64,000 bases of DNA from Gammaproteobacteria bacterium (GCA_004357385.1 SMWF01000019.1:107225-171224), one strand, 5' to 3'. Positions 25,824 through 34,886 are shown, counted from the first letter of the stretch. Translations and numbers: made by a program. The notes: a model not told the origin generated them from the letters alone.

Positions 25824-26191
25824 GAACCGTCTGCCATGAATCGAATCAACGCGCTGAAGTCCTCTGCTTCGCAGTCCATGCAGTACCCGAGCGGCGGCAT
25901 GTTGTTGTACCCCTCGAGGGTATGGTTCAGCAGCGCAGTTTCGCCCTGTGCGACGCGTGCGATCCATTCGTCGGGGTGGCCGACCCGCGGCGCGCCGCCT
26001 TCGCCGTTTACGTGGCACAGGGCGCAACTTCGTGCCCACTGCGCCATGGCTGCCTCGCTCAGCGGAAGGATCTGTTCTGAACTCAGTGGTGGGCTGTTCG
26101 CCGCAGGTTGCTCGACGTTTGTCGAATCGCTTGGGGGTTCACTGCAGCCCCACAGCAATGCGGACCCAAGTAACACAACATGTGCCTTCAC
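25820..26191 (-). CDS. Cytochrome c5-like lipoprotein
   Basis: A 123-residue mono-haem cytochrome. GTG 26191 is chosen: a GGAG lies upstream and the product begins with a lipoprotein leader ending LLWGC, so it is probably anchored to the membrane at that Cys. The haem site is CALCH; YNNMPPLGYCMDC supplies the axial Met and a second Cys pair typical of cytochrome c5. It is first in a three-gene operon with four-base overlaps to the flavoprotein, whose electron acceptor it most likely is. Confidence 0.85.
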   Translation of the reverse strand: MKAHVVLLGSALLWGCSEPPSDSTNVEQPAANSPPLSSEQILPLSEAAMAQWARSCALCHVNGEGGAPRVGHPDEWIARVAQGETALLNHTLEGYNNMPPLGYCMDCEAEDFSALIRFMADGS

Positions 26192-26214
26192 AATCTTGGA
26201 GTCTCCTTCCAGAG

Positions 26215-26478
26215 TCGACAGTCTACGCAGGCGCCGACGGCTGGACGAGCAAATCCTCAGCGGAAGCTGGTCGCGTAAATGTCGGCGCAAACGTCGGTGA
26301 TACGTTCCGGGTGTCCACGGTGGTTCGCACGCTTACCGATCCAAGCACGGGCCGTGTGATTGATCGCATCGAACGGGAGGTCGGTTCGCTGCGGATCACC
26401 AGCCTGGCGAATCGGCATGCCGTTGCGGAGCTCGTGGGTACGTTGGATATCAAGCGCGGCGACTTCGTGCACCTATGA
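26215..26478 (+). pseudogene. C-terminal fragment resembling CsgG/FlgT-type protein
   Basis: An open frame encodes an orphan C-terminus (GRVNVGANVGDTFRV, then TLTDPSTGRVIDRI, and DIKRGDFVHL before the stop). The pattern, a GD-F-V strand followed by DP-TG-VID and a closing K-GD-V, is that of the last domain in CsgG/FlgT-like outer-membrane or flagellar proteins. No start codon, ribosome site or N-terminal domain precedes it: the upstream DNA is the divergent cytochrome c5 gene. I read it as a truncated remnant; identity is tentative. Confidence 0.5.
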
Positions 26479-26795
26479 ATCCCGCAGGTTCCTGATGCGG
26501 GGACGATGAACTGTTCACGCGCCGTCTGGCCTGGGACATCGTTCAACAGCGGGCAGGATTCGTGCCACGCGTAACGAGCTGGTAGACGAGCGGGCGCGCA
26601 GGTTGCTGGCCTGGCGAGATGGACATTCCGTTGGCGGCTGGCTGTTACCTCCTCATACAACGCGTTTGCGCATCGCCGAAGTAAGCGGCACCGGCCATTC
26701 CAGGCTGGATCCGTCGAATTACCCTTCGACCAAGGCCCAAGCGTTCGATTACACATTGGCTTGTATAGCCTGGACTAGATAGCTAACATAGCCAG
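26479..26795. other. Non-coding stretch, no recognised element
   Basis: About 317 bases between the CsgG-like fragment and the antitoxin gene. Short open stretches exist on both strands but none has a ribosome site or recognisable family. The last 40 bases, just before the antitoxin ATG, hold AT-rich sequence with a small palindrome (GGCT, TGTAT, AGCC near 26759-26771) that could be the toxin-antitoxin promoter and operator. Confidence 0.5.
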
Positions 26796-27080
26796 ATGGA
26801 AACCGCGACAATATCTGAAGTCAAAAACCGCCTGAGCGCCTACCTCAGGAAGGTGAAGGCCGGCCAGACTGTGTTGATCCTAGACAGAGACGAGCCCGTT
26901 GCCATGATTACCGCGGTTGATGCACAAGATCGACCGGCGGACAGGCTGGCGAAGCTCGAGAAGCAAGGCTTGTTGCGCCGCTCCGCATCCACCGATCCGC
27001 TGAAGGCGCTGAAGCAACCAGTGACCGCTAAGACAAGCGTGGTGCTGGCGCTGCTGGAAGATCGGCGAGACGCCCGGTGA
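26796..27080 (+). CDS. Type II antitoxin, Phd/YefM (VapB-like) family
   Basis: A 94-residue antitoxin. The N-terminal DNA-binding part (TISEVKNRLSAYLRKVKAGQTVLILDRDEPVAMI) is the Phd/YefM fold; the C-terminus (KALKQPVTAKTSVVLALLEDR) would wrap and inhibit the toxin. It overlaps the PIN toxin start by four bases (GTGA), the usual coupling. Antitoxin and toxin together normally repress their own promoter. Confidence 0.92.
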   Translation: METATISEVKNRLSAYLRKVKAGQTVLILDRDEPVAMITAVDAQDRPADRLAKLEKQGLLRRSASTDPLKALKQPVTAKTSVVLALLEDRRDAR

Positions 27081-27505
27081 AATTCTGGGATTCGTCGGCC
27101 ATCGTTGCACTGCTGATCGACGAGCCCGCGCATAGTTCGGCAAGATCGCTGCTCGAGGACGACGCGTCGATGATGGCCTGGTGGGCCACGCCCATCGAAT
27201 GTGTATCAGCAATCGCCAGGCGCGAACGCGAACAGGACATGGCGCCGGCCGAGGCGTCGGATGCCATCAGTCAGCTGCAGGCTCTGTCGCGTGAATGGAG
27301 CGAAGTGCTGGCGACGGATATGGTGAGGAATATCGCGCAGAGAATACTGCGGGTGCATCCGCTGAGGGCGGCTGACAGTCAGCAGCTCGCAGCTGCGATA
27401 GTCGCTGCCGAAGGCGAGCCGCAAACGCTCGAATTCGTCTCTCTTGACCACCGTCTGAACGAAGCGGCGCTCAAGGAAGGTTTCCCTGTAACCGTGCCTG
27501 AATAG
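27077..27505 (+). CDS. PIN-domain toxin, VapC-like ribonuclease
   Basis: A 142-residue PIN-domain protein with acidic catalytic residues in FWDSSAIVALL (D5), PIECVSAIAR (Glu near residue 41) and LRAADSQQLAAA (Asp near residue 100), plus a closing EFVSLDHRLNEAA. These fit a metal-dependent RNase that cleaves tRNA or rRNA. The GTG start overlaps the antitoxin stop. All catalytic acids are intact, so the toxin should be active. It ends convergent with the methyltransferase-like gene. Confidence 0.92.
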   Translation: MKFWDSSAIVALLIDEPAHSSARSLLEDDASMMAWWATPIECVSAIARREREQDMAPAEASDAISQLQALSREWSEVLATDMVRNIAQRILRVHPLRAADSQQLAAAIVAAEGEPQTLEFVSLDHRLNEAALKEGFPVTVPE

Positions 27506-27515
27506 CAGCGCCTGG

Positions 27516-27965
27516 TTAGATCCAGCGGCGCACACACGCGCGATACGTTGCGTACGCTTCCCCGAATTCGTCTGACAGCCGCTGTTCTTCCAGGGGGATT
27601 ACCCAACGGGTCAAGATCGCCACCGGAACGACCGCGAGCGCCAGCATTCCAACGCTGTTTGCGGCGACGCCGATTCCGATATACAGGAGGGTGAGCCCGA
27701 TGTACGAGGGGTTGCGGGAAATCCGGAACGGACCGCTGGTGACCAGCGCGGATGGTGTCTTGCGCACGTCGAATGGCGTGCGTGCGGATCGGAAACGGGA
27801 CAGTACCGGCGGCAGGACGCCTATTGAAACGATGCCGAGGACAATGCCGGAAATACGAATCCAGTCGTCGAATCTCGCCGCCGAAGGCAACAGCTCGTCG
27901 GTCAGGATGCCGAGCAGCCCGCTCGCGAGATAGATGAGGGGCGGCGGTACCGTGGCGATGTTCAT
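27516..27965 (-). CDS. Isoprenylcysteine/phospholipid methyltransferase-like membrane protein
   Basis: A 149-residue membrane protein with four or five hydrophobic segments. The signature FRISRNPSYIGLTLLYIG with the terminal EEQRLSDEFGEAYATYRACVRRWI block is that of the ICMT/PEMT family, which uses S-adenosylmethionine. ATG 27965 overlaps the pump gene stop by four bases, so it is the last gene of the copper operon; the frame is open far upstream but inside the pump gene. Its substrate is unknown. Confidence 0.85.
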   Translation of the reverse strand: MNIATVPPPLIYLASGLLGILTDELLPSAARFDDWIRISGIVLGIVSIGVLPPVLSRFRSARTPFDVRKTPSALVTSGPFRISRNPSYIGLTLLYIGIGVAANSVGMLALAVVPVAILTRWVIPLEEQRLSDEFGEAYATYRACVRRWI

Positions 27966-30900
27966 GCGATCGTGTCGCGTTCCCGAAATTCCAATACCAG
28001 GCTGTAAATCACCGGCAGCACCAGCAGGTTGAGTATCAACACGGTGACCATACCACCCAGCATCGGGGCCGCGATTCGGTGAGTAACGTCCGATCCGGTG
28101 GCGCTGCTCAGCATGATCGGAACCAGGCCTGCCATGGTCGACACCGCGGTCATTACCACGGGCCGTACGCGCTGTGAAGTAGCGGTCTGGGCTGCGCTTC
28201 GAATCTGGGTTCTGGACAACCCACCTGGATGTACCGCTCTCAGCGCCGCGATTTCCACGTCGATAAAGCTCAGCACCAGCACACCGATCTCCGCCGCGAT
28301 CCCGGCAAGCGCGATGAAACCCACCGCAACAGCCACCGAGAGGTTGTAGCCCAGCGTGTAGACGAGCCAGACACCTCCTATGAGCCCGAACGGAATCGAG
28401 AGCATCACGATTGCGGGCTCGATGACGTTTCGAAAATTGAGGTACAGGAGCAGAAAAATGATCAGCAGGGTCGCCGGAACCAGAATGCGCAAGCGTGCCT
28501 CGGCGCGCTGCATATATTCGAACTGACCCGACCACGTGACGGTGTAACCCGCCGGGATCTCAACCTGATCCGCGAGTACCCGCTTGGCTTGGGCGACATA
28601 TCCTCCGATGTCGGAGGTCTTGAGGTCGACATAGATCCACGCGTTAGGCCTCGCATTTTCGCTCTTGATGACCGGCGGACCTCGTCGGAACACGAGATCC
28701 GCGACCGCCTCCAGCGGTATCTGGGCTCCCGTCGGCGTGGAGATCAATACCCGCTTCAACGTCTCGGGGCTGTCGCGGAGTCCGCGCGGGTAGCGCAGGT
28801 TGACGGGATATCGCTCCAATCCCTCCACGGTGTAGGTCACGTTCATTCCGCCGATGGCGCTCTGGATGACGTCCTGCACGTCACCGACGGTCAATCCGTA
28901 GCGCGCAGCATCTTCGCGACGGATGTCGAAATCGAGGTAATAGCCACCGACCGCGCGGTCCCCGAACGCGGATAGCGTGTCCGGCAGGGTTTTCATGGCC
29001 CGTTCGATAGCCTCGGAGATCTGTTGCAGCACGCTCAGATCCGGGCCCGACACCTTGATTCCGACCGGTGTCTTGATGCCCGTCGAGAGCATATCGATGC
29101 GGGTTTTGATCGGCATTGTCCAGGCGTTGGCGAGTCCCGGGAACTGGATCGCCTTGTCCATCTCGTCCATCAACTCTCTGGTCGTCTTGCTGGGATCGGG
29201 CCACTCATCCTTTGGCTTCAAGCGAACCGTCGTTTCCAGCATCGACAGCGGAGCCGGATCCGTGGCGGTTTCTGCGCGTCCCACCTTGCCGAACACGAGA
29301 AGGACTTCCGGAAAGCTGGCCAGGATACGATCCGTCTGCTGCAGAAGTTCCTTGGCCTTGGTCACGGAAATCCCGGGAAACGTAGTCGGCATGTAGAGAA
29401 TGTCGCCCTCGTCTAGCGGCGGCATGAACTCGCTGCCGAGTCTCGAGAAGGGAAAATAGGTCGCGCTGATCAGCGCCGCGGCGACGATCAGCGTAACCCA
29501 GCGCCAGCTCATCGCGATGTTCAGCGCGGGTCCGTGCGCCGCATGCAGAAGGCGGTTCAGAGGGTTGGCGTGCTCGGCAATGATGTTGCCCCGGATGAAG
29601 TACCCCATCATCACGGGCACCAGCGTCACCGCCAGGATGGCGGCCGCGGCCATCGCGTAGGTTGCCGTGAACGCGAGCGGGCTGAACAGCCGACCTTCCT
29701 GAGCCTGCATGGAGAAGATCGGCAGGAACGCGACCGTGATGACCAGCAGCGAGAAAAAGAGTGCCGGGCCTACTTCACGTGAAGAGGCCGCTATGGTCTC
29801 CCAGTGTTCTTCGACGGTCAGGGCCGATCCCTTGGCTTGGCTCGCTCGCGCCAGATGCTTGTGCGCGTTCTCCACCATCACGATGGCGCCATCGACCATC
29901 GTACCGATCGTGATGGCGATGCCGCCCAGCGACATGATGTTGGCGTTGAGCCCCTGCCATCGCATCACGATGAACGCCATCAGGATCCCCAGCGGCAGCG
30001 TAAGGATTGCGACCAGTGCGGAACGCACATGCAGGAGGAAGGCGATGACGACCAGGCTTACGATGAGAATTTCCTGGGCGAGCGACGTGTTGAGGCTGGT
30101 GACCGCACGTTCGATGAGATCGCCACGGTCGTAAACCGTCACGATCTCTACCCCTTCGGGCAGACCCTTCGCAAGCTCGTCGAGCTTCGCGCGAACCCCC
30201 TCGATGGTGGCCAGCGCGTTCTCGCCCGAACGCATGATGACGATCCCGGCAGCCACTTCACCTTCTCCGTTCAGCTCGACCACGCCGCGGCGCAGTTCGG
30301 GCCCAATCTGCAACCGGGCAACGTCCTGCAGGCGAATCGGAGTTCCGTTCGCGTCGGCACCGACCGGAATGGATTTCAGGTCTTCGAGCGAGCGAATGTA
30401 TCCGAGCCCACGCACCATGTATTCGGTCTCGGACATCTCAATCAAGCGGCCGCCAACGTCGTTGTTCGACCGCTGGATCGCCCGCTTGATCTTTGCCAGG
30501 GATATGCCGTAAGCCATCAGCGCGTTCGGTTCTACTACAACCTGGTACTGCTTCACGAATCCACCTACCGACGCTACTTCGGCTACCCCGGGTACCGTCT
30601 GCAGTGGATAGCGCAGATACCAATCCTGTATCGAGCGCAGCTCTGCCAGGTCGTGACGCCCGGTCCGGTCGACCAGCGCGTACTCATAGATCCAACCGAC
30701 CCCGGTCGCATCGGGCCCCAGCGACGGATTGATCCCGTCCGGCAGCCGTCCACTGACGTAGTTGAGCGATTCCAGCACCCGGGATCGCGCCCAGTACATA
30801 TCGGTGCCGTCTTCGAAAATGATGTAAACGAACGAAATGCCGAAGAACGAGTAGCCGCGTACGACCTGGGCCTTGGGTACCGCGAGCATGGCCGTCGTGA

Positions 30901-31105
30901 GGGGGTAGGTCACCTGATCCTCGACGACTTGCGGTGCTTGTCCCGGATATTCGGTGAACACGATGACCTGGACGTCGGACAGATCGGGAATGGCGTCCAG
31001 CGGTGTGGTGAGATATGCCCAGGCCCCGACGGACGCCACCAGCAGCGTTGCAATCAGAACCATGAAGCGATCCCTTATCGCGAGGTCGATCAGCGAGGCG
31101 ATCAT
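27962..31105 (-). CDS. cusA: Copper/silver efflux RND pump, CusA type
   Basis: A 1047-residue heavy-metal RND transporter with the usual twelve helices. The charged fourth helix reads ITIGTMVDGAIVMVENAHKH and lacks the DFG Asp of divalent-metal CzcA pumps. Three Met residues that bind Cu(I)/Ag(I) in CusA are present: in EGDILYMPTT, PAPLSMLETT and TRIDMLSTGIK. These indicate monovalent copper/silver export. Length is normal. It lies between the adaptor and ICMT-like genes, with four-base overlaps on both sides. Confidence 0.93.
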   Translation of the reverse strand: MIASLIDLAIRDRFMVLIATLLVASVGAWAYLTTPLDAIPDLSDVQVIVFTEYPGQAPQVVEDQVTYPLTTAMLAVPKAQVVRGYSFFGISFVYIIFEDGTDMYWARSRVLESLNYVSGRLPDGINPSLGPDATGVGWIYEYALVDRTGRHDLAELRSIQDWYLRYPLQTVPGVAEVASVGGFVKQYQVVVEPNALMAYGISLAKIKRAIQRSNNDVGGRLIEMSETEYMVRGLGYIRSLEDLKSIPVGADANGTPIRLQDVARLQIGPELRRGVVELNGEGEVAAGIVIMRSGENALATIEGVRAKLDELAKGLPEGVEIVTVYDRGDLIERAVTSLNTSLAQEILIVSLVVIAFLLHVRSALVAILTLPLGILMAFIVMRWQGLNANIMSLGGIAITIGTMVDGAIVMVENAHKHLARASQAKGSALTVEEHWETIAASSREVGPALFFSLLVITVAFLPIFSMQAQEGRLFSPLAFTATYAMAAAAILAVTLVPVMMGYFIRGNIIAEHANPLNRLLHAAHGPALNIAMSWRWVTLIVAAALISATYFPFSRLGSEFMPPLDEGDILYMPTTFPGISVTKAKELLQQTDRILASFPEVLLVFGKVGRAETATDPAPLSMLETTVRLKPKDEWPDPSKTTRELMDEMDKAIQFPGLANAWTMPIKTRIDMLSTGIKTPVGIKVSGPDLSVLQQISEAIERAMKTLPDTLSAFGDRAVGGYYLDFDIRREDAARYGLTVGDVQDVIQSAIGGMNVTYTVEGLERYPVNLRYPRGLRDSPETLKRVLISTPTGAQIPLEAVADLVFRRGPPVIKSENARPNAWIYVDLKTSDIGGYVAQAKRVLADQVEIPAGYTVTWSGQFEYMQRAEARLRILVPATLLIIFLLLYLNFRNVIEPAIVMLSIPFGLIGGVWLVYTLGYNLSVAVAVGFIALAGIAAEIGVLVLSFIDVEIAALRAVHPGGLSRTQIRSAAQTATSQRVRPVVMTAVSTMAGLVPIMLSSATGSDVTHRIAAPMLGGMVTVLILNLLVLPVIYSLVLEFRERDTIA

Positions 31106-32376
31106 GGCGCGTCACTCGCACCAATTTCCGTCATCTTGGCGGCGGCCTCACGAAGCTTCGATTCGGAATCGATCAGAAACTGCGCCGATGTCACGATCTC
31201 CTCACCTGGCACCACGCCCTTGAGAACTATCACCCGCCCGCCTGATTGAAGCCCCAGCTCAACCTTGCGCGGCTCGAACTTGCCTGGCGATCGAACGACG
31301 AATACCTGGGCCTCTGAACCGGAACGAACGACGGCCTCGGATGGGATCACCGTGACGCTTTCCTGTTTGGACGCTTGCACCGTAATCTCGACGAATGTCT
31401 CGGGCTTCAACGCCAGAGACGGATTGTCGAACTCGATACGAACCTTAACGGTGCGCGTCTTGGATTCCGCGTACGGATAGATGTACGCAACCTGTCCGTG
31501 AAATACCTGTCCCGGGCGGGCGGCAAGCGTCATCTGGGCTTCATCGCCTACTTTGACCCAGGGCAGTTCGTACTCGAAGATATGGGCGTAGGCCCATACG
31601 CGCGACAGATCTGCGATCACGTACAGCTCCGTGGCCGGGGATACGTGCTGCCCTTCTCGTGCGCCGATTCGCGTGACGATGCCGGCGGCGGGCGAGTGAA
31701 TATGCAGTGTTTTCTGCGGCGCGAGGCTGGCTTCGAGTTCGCGGATCTGATGTTCCGGCACATCGAACAACTCCAGGCGGGTACGGGAACTCTGCACGAG
31801 TTCTTCCGCCCCGCGACGGATATCTTCTACCGGACTGTTCTTGAGGGTCTCGTTGTTCTTCAGTGCCAGTACGTACTCGCGCTGGCTGGCGACGAGTCTG
31901 GGCGAGTACAGGCTCAGAAGGATGGTGTCCTTCTCAACCTGTTCACCGGTGGTATCGACGAACAATTCTTCGATCCAACCTTCGACCTTGGGATGGAGTT
32001 TGGTGATTCGCGTCTCGTCATAGCCGATGCGTCCCACCGCACGCACCGTGTGGCTGAGTGAGGCGAGTTCGGCTTTGGCGGTGCGTACGCCAATGTTCTG
32101 TTGAACAACCGGATCGATGCTCACCGTACCAGCGAGTTCGTCGGTTCCCGCCTCGCTCGCATACACGGGTATGTAGTCCATGCCCATGGAACCCTTTGCT
32201 GGCACGGGGGAGGTGACGGTCGGGTTCATGGGGTGTCGGTAGTACAACGGAACTCGTTCGGGTTCGGCCGGTGACGCCGTGCTTGTATCCACGGGCGTCG
32301 ACCGTGCGAGCCAGTACCCGGCGGTCACGCCGGCGACCAGAAGCAGAATTGCAGCGATGGTCAATTTACTGCTCAT
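31102..32376 (-). CDS. cusB: Periplasmic adaptor of the copper efflux pump, CusB type
   Basis: A 424-residue membrane-fusion protein. It has an N-terminal anchor (IAAILLLVAGVTAGYWLA), then a heavy-metal-binding-like segment (YYRHPMNPTVTSPVPAKGSMGMDYIPVY region, about residues 46-73) in which the usual Cys is missing but several Met remain. The barrel-sandwich, coiled-coil and C-terminal domains follow. It links pump and outer-membrane channel. The start overlaps the TolC gene's end by 11 bases. Confidence 0.92.
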   Translation of the reverse strand: MSSKLTIAAILLLVAGVTAGYWLARSTPVDTSTASPAEPERVPLYYRHPMNPTVTSPVPAKGSMGMDYIPVYASEAGTDELAGTVSIDPVVQQNIGVRTAKAELASLSHTVRAVGRIGYDETRITKLHPKVEGWIEELFVDTTGEQVEKDTILLSLYSPRLVASQREYVLALKNNETLKNSPVEDIRRGAEELVQSSRTRLELFDVPEHQIRELEASLAPQKTLHIHSPAAGIVTRIGAREGQHVSPATELYVIADLSRVWAYAHIFEYELPWVKVGDEAQMTLAARPGQVFHGQVAYIYPYAESKTRTVKVRIEFDNPSLALKPETFVEITVQASKQESVTVIPSEAVVRSGSEAQVFVVRSPGKFEPRKVELGLQSGGRVIVLKGVVPGEEIVTSAQFLIDSESKLREAAAKMTEIGASDAP

Positions 32377-33706
32377 GGACTACCTCCCCTCCAACGGCAG
32401 CGTAAAGCCGCGCCAGTGCCTGGTGGGCGACGCTCAGCGATCGCCAGTACTGCGTCTCGTAGCTGAACAGGGTGACCTGACTGCGGACCAGATTCAGAAA
32501 GTCGACCTCGTTTACCTGATATCCAGCGAGCATGGACTGAACGGTCTGGCGTGCCTGGGGAATGATTCCGGTACCGAACAGCGAAAACGCTTCGCGTGCC
32601 TGCGTGTACTCCGCCGTGGCCCGGGAAATCTCTGCATACGCCGCGTTTAGTTCGCTCTGCAATGCGTAGCGCTGAGCCAGTACCTCGCTGGTGCGTTGAT
32701 CGACCGCACTCGCTCGTTTCCGGGTGGGGTAAATCGGAAGGTTGACGCTAAGCCGAACTGACAGAAAATCGGCTCGGTCTCCCCCGATGTGGGGCGCGTT
32801 CTCACCCCGGCGAAACCCGTAGAGCGCACCTACCGTGAAGTCCGGATAGTAATCCTTCTTTGCCAGGCCAAGGCGTGATTCGGCGGCCCGGAGCCTGTTC
32901 CGAATCTCTGCCAGTCTGGGTCGTAATTGATCAGCGCGCGCGAACAGGGTTGCTTCATCGGCCAGATCAGGTAGGGCTTGATTCGTCGAGGTAGGCACCC
33001 TGACCTGGCCCATCGTGGGCCGATTGATGAGTTTCTTCAGCTGCGCTGCCTCCGCGCGCCGGATTCCGGTCAGCTGTATCTTCTGATCGAGCAGCTTCGA
33101 CAATTCAAGCTGGGCGAGCAGCACGTCCTGCTGCAGCCCGCTGCCCACTTCGTACTTCGTCCGGACGATCTCGACAAACTGCCTCAGGAGCAGCTGATTC
33201 CTGGCAACGATCTCCAGCGCTTGGTCGAGGTAGTGCAGCGTCCACCAACTGGAACGTACATCGCGGATCAGACGCAGGCGGGTTTCGTCGACGTTGTTCA
33301 GAGCGGCTTCGGCCTCGAATGAAGATTCCTGTTCGTGAAGCGCAAGCTTTCCCGGAAACGGAAACCTCTGACTTATTCCGACCTGCATCTGGGTCATCGG
33401 CTCTTGTCCGGTATTGAACGTATCCGTTGGTAGATTCATCGCGTTGAAGCTCAAGACCGGATCGGGCAGCGTGCCGACCTGGGATGGGATCGCCGCCCTC
33501 GCTTCATAGCGAGCCTGCATCTGCGCAAGATTCGGGTTGTCGGCGATGGCGATGGCCAGCGCCTCGTCCAGGCTCAGGACGCTGGCCGCAGCGGCTGGCG
33601 ACGCGGCGAAGACTGCCGAAAGGGGGGCGGAGGTGAGTGAGCACACAACCATGCAGACGCACAGTAGTCGATGGTGCTTCATTCGGCCCGGGGTGTTCAT
33701 GGACAT
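32366..33706 (-). CDS. TolC-family outer membrane channel, CusC type
   Basis: A protein of up to 446 residues with a signal peptide (HHRLLCVCMVVCSLTSAPLSAVFAA region) and two outer-membrane-efflux-protein repeats: LSLDEALAIAIADNPNLA near residue 45 and a second half with YALQSELNAAYAEISRATAEY. Start is uncertain: ATG 33706, 33700 and 33682 are in frame and none has a strong ribosome site; 33706 directly follows the upstream cytochrome stop. It completes the tripartite copper exporter. Confidence 0.9.
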   Translation of the reverse strand: MSMNTPGRMKHHRLLCVCMVVCSLTSAPLSAVFAASPAAAASVLSLDEALAIAIADNPNLAQMQARYEARAAIPSQVGTLPDPVLSFNAMNLPTDTFNTGQEPMTQMQVGISQRFPFPGKLALHEQESSFEAEAALNNVDETRLRLIRDVRSSWWTLHYLDQALEIVARNQLLLRQFVEIVRTKYEVGSGLQQDVLLAQLELSKLLDQKIQLTGIRRAEAAQLKKLINRPTMGQVRVPTSTNQALPDLADEATLFARADQLRPRLAEIRNRLRAAESRLGLAKKDYYPDFTVGALYGFRRGENAPHIGGDRADFLSVRLSVNLPIYPTRKRASAVDQRTSEVLAQRYALQSELNAAYAEISRATAEYTQAREAFSLFGTGIIPQARQTVQSMLAGYQVNEVDFLNLVRSQVTLFSYETQYWRSLSVAHQALARLYAAVGGEVVHEQ

Positions 33707-33707
33707 G

Positions 33708-34310
33708 CTAGTGCGCGTGGTGGGCATGGCCGTGTTCCTTTGCTTCGATGGTCGGTTCAGCCACAGAGGGTGGTTCGTGGTGACCGGGCGCCGCATGTCC
33801 CGCGCCACCGGCACTGCGCAACAGCGCCTGGTACGCAGGGGCGTCGAGCGTGGGCAGCGCCATCATCAATGCCACCACGGGCCAGAGTTCATCATCTTTG
33901 TGGGTTGCACCCCACGCGGGCATACCGGTCATTTTGATGCCGTGTTTGGTGACCCAGAAGAGTTCGGCGGGCGTCATGAACTCCACCGACTCCGCCAGAT
34001 CTGGGGCTGGCGGATTGAGTCCACGCGCCAAGGCAGTCGGCTCCTTGCCGGGCGCGCCGTGGCAGCCGATGCACATCGCGTCGAAATCGTTGGCCCCCGC
34101 GAGGATCAGATCGTCGTTGTCTAGATTCGGGACAGCGACGTCCTTCGCGCGTCGCGCCACCGAAGCGTGCGATGTCGTGGACAGCAACCAGTCGATCGGC
34201 GCGCTGTGTGGCGAGCGTGCACTGACGTCGTAGAGTCCCGAATAGGCGAACCCAACGACGGCCAATGCGCCGATGACGAATGCCGCGGCAAGCGTTGTAA
34301 ATGCGTTCAT
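33708..34310 (-). CDS. Cytochrome c with His-rich tail
   Basis: A 200-residue membrane-anchored cytochrome. ATG 34310 follows a clear GAGGAATTT site; the longer open frame is not used. It has an N-terminal helix (LAAAFVIGALAVVGFAYSG), one haem site (CIGCH) near residue 79 and an axial Met candidate (GMPAWG). The tail is rich in His (HGHAHHAH at the end), suggesting metal binding. It is co-transcribed with the efflux genes, so may oxidise or sense periplasmic Cu(I); that role is inference. Confidence 0.87.
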   Translation of the reverse strand: MNAFTTLAAAFVIGALAVVGFAYSGLYDVSARSPHSAPIDWLLSTTSHASVARRAKDVAVPNLDNDDLILAGANDFDAMCIGCHGAPGKEPTALARGLNPPAPDLAESVEFMTPAELFWVTKHGIKMTGMPAWGATHKDDELWPVVALMMALPTLDAPAYQALLRSAGGAGHAAPGHHEPPSVAEPTIEAKEHGHAHHAH

Positions 34311-34418
34311 AAATTCCTCGACCCGTCTGTTTCGTTCCAGAAAACGCCGCGCGGCACTCGGCGTTCGGCCGGGTGTTGGATCACGCGGGGCGTTACCCCA
34401 CCGTTGCCCCAAGGGGGT

Positions 34419-34820
34419 CTACGAGATAGGAGGTCGAAACAGGGACTGAGGGGGTGGTTGCGCGATGAAGTTCACTGGTCGAGGTGTCAACCGAGCGTGG
34501 AGGTCGTATGGCGATTCGCTGGGGACGGATACGGTGGCCAGCGCCGTGCCACCCATCCCGGCGCACAGCATCGCGCAATCATCGCAACAGGGACAATCCA
34601 TCGTCGATCGGCCGGCGTCTTCATCGGTTTGATTGGCAACAGCGACGTTGCCGTGCTGTGCGTGCTCGACATTGTGACTTGCAACGACTTCGTGACTCGC
34701 GGGGGAGCCTTGGGATCGGCACGACAGATCAGCACTGACCCATGGCGAAAAGAACAACGTCGTCGTCAGTACGTAGATCACGATTTTGCCGAAAGGATTC
34801 ATCGAATGGAGCCGTCGCAT
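34419..34820 (-). CDS. Cys-rich exported protein at head of copper operon
   Basis: A protein of about 133 residues with a hydrophobic leader (FGKIVIYVLTTTLFFSPWVSA), a His-containing middle (ASHNVEHAQHGN) and a cluster of five cysteines plus Met residues (MDCPCCDDCAMLCAGMGG). Such small Cys/His/Met proteins at the start of copper operons (CopL-like or DUF2946-like) bind Cu. Start is uncertain; ATG 34802 (MNPFGK) is an alternative. A TTGGCG-17-TAGAGT promoter-like pair lies just upstream. Confidence 0.65.
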   Translation of the reverse strand: MRRLHSMNPFGKIVIYVLTTTLFFSPWVSADLSCRSQGSPASHEVVASHNVEHAQHGNVAVANQTDEDAGRSTMDCPCCDDCAMLCAGMGGTALATVSVPSESPYDLHARLTPRPVNFIAQPPPQSLFRPPIS

Positions 34821-34886
34821 CCCTGGAGACATACTCCCTAATACTCTAACCCCAACGAGCGCCCACGCCAAGGCGCCCGCGGAACG

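Noticed and set aside
26479..26795. Remnant coding sequence before the antitoxin gene
   Set aside because: Open stretches on both strands are short, lack ribosome sites and match nothing recognised.
28229..31249. Long plus-strand ORFs across the RND pump and adaptor genes
   Set aside because: They are GC-rich shadow frames of the clear minus-strand pump genes and match no family.
34821..34886. CueR-type operator with 19-bp spacer before the copper operon
   Set aside because: A TTGGCG-17-TAGAGT pair can be drawn but no clear CueR dyad is seen, so only a plain promoter-like pair is mentioned.
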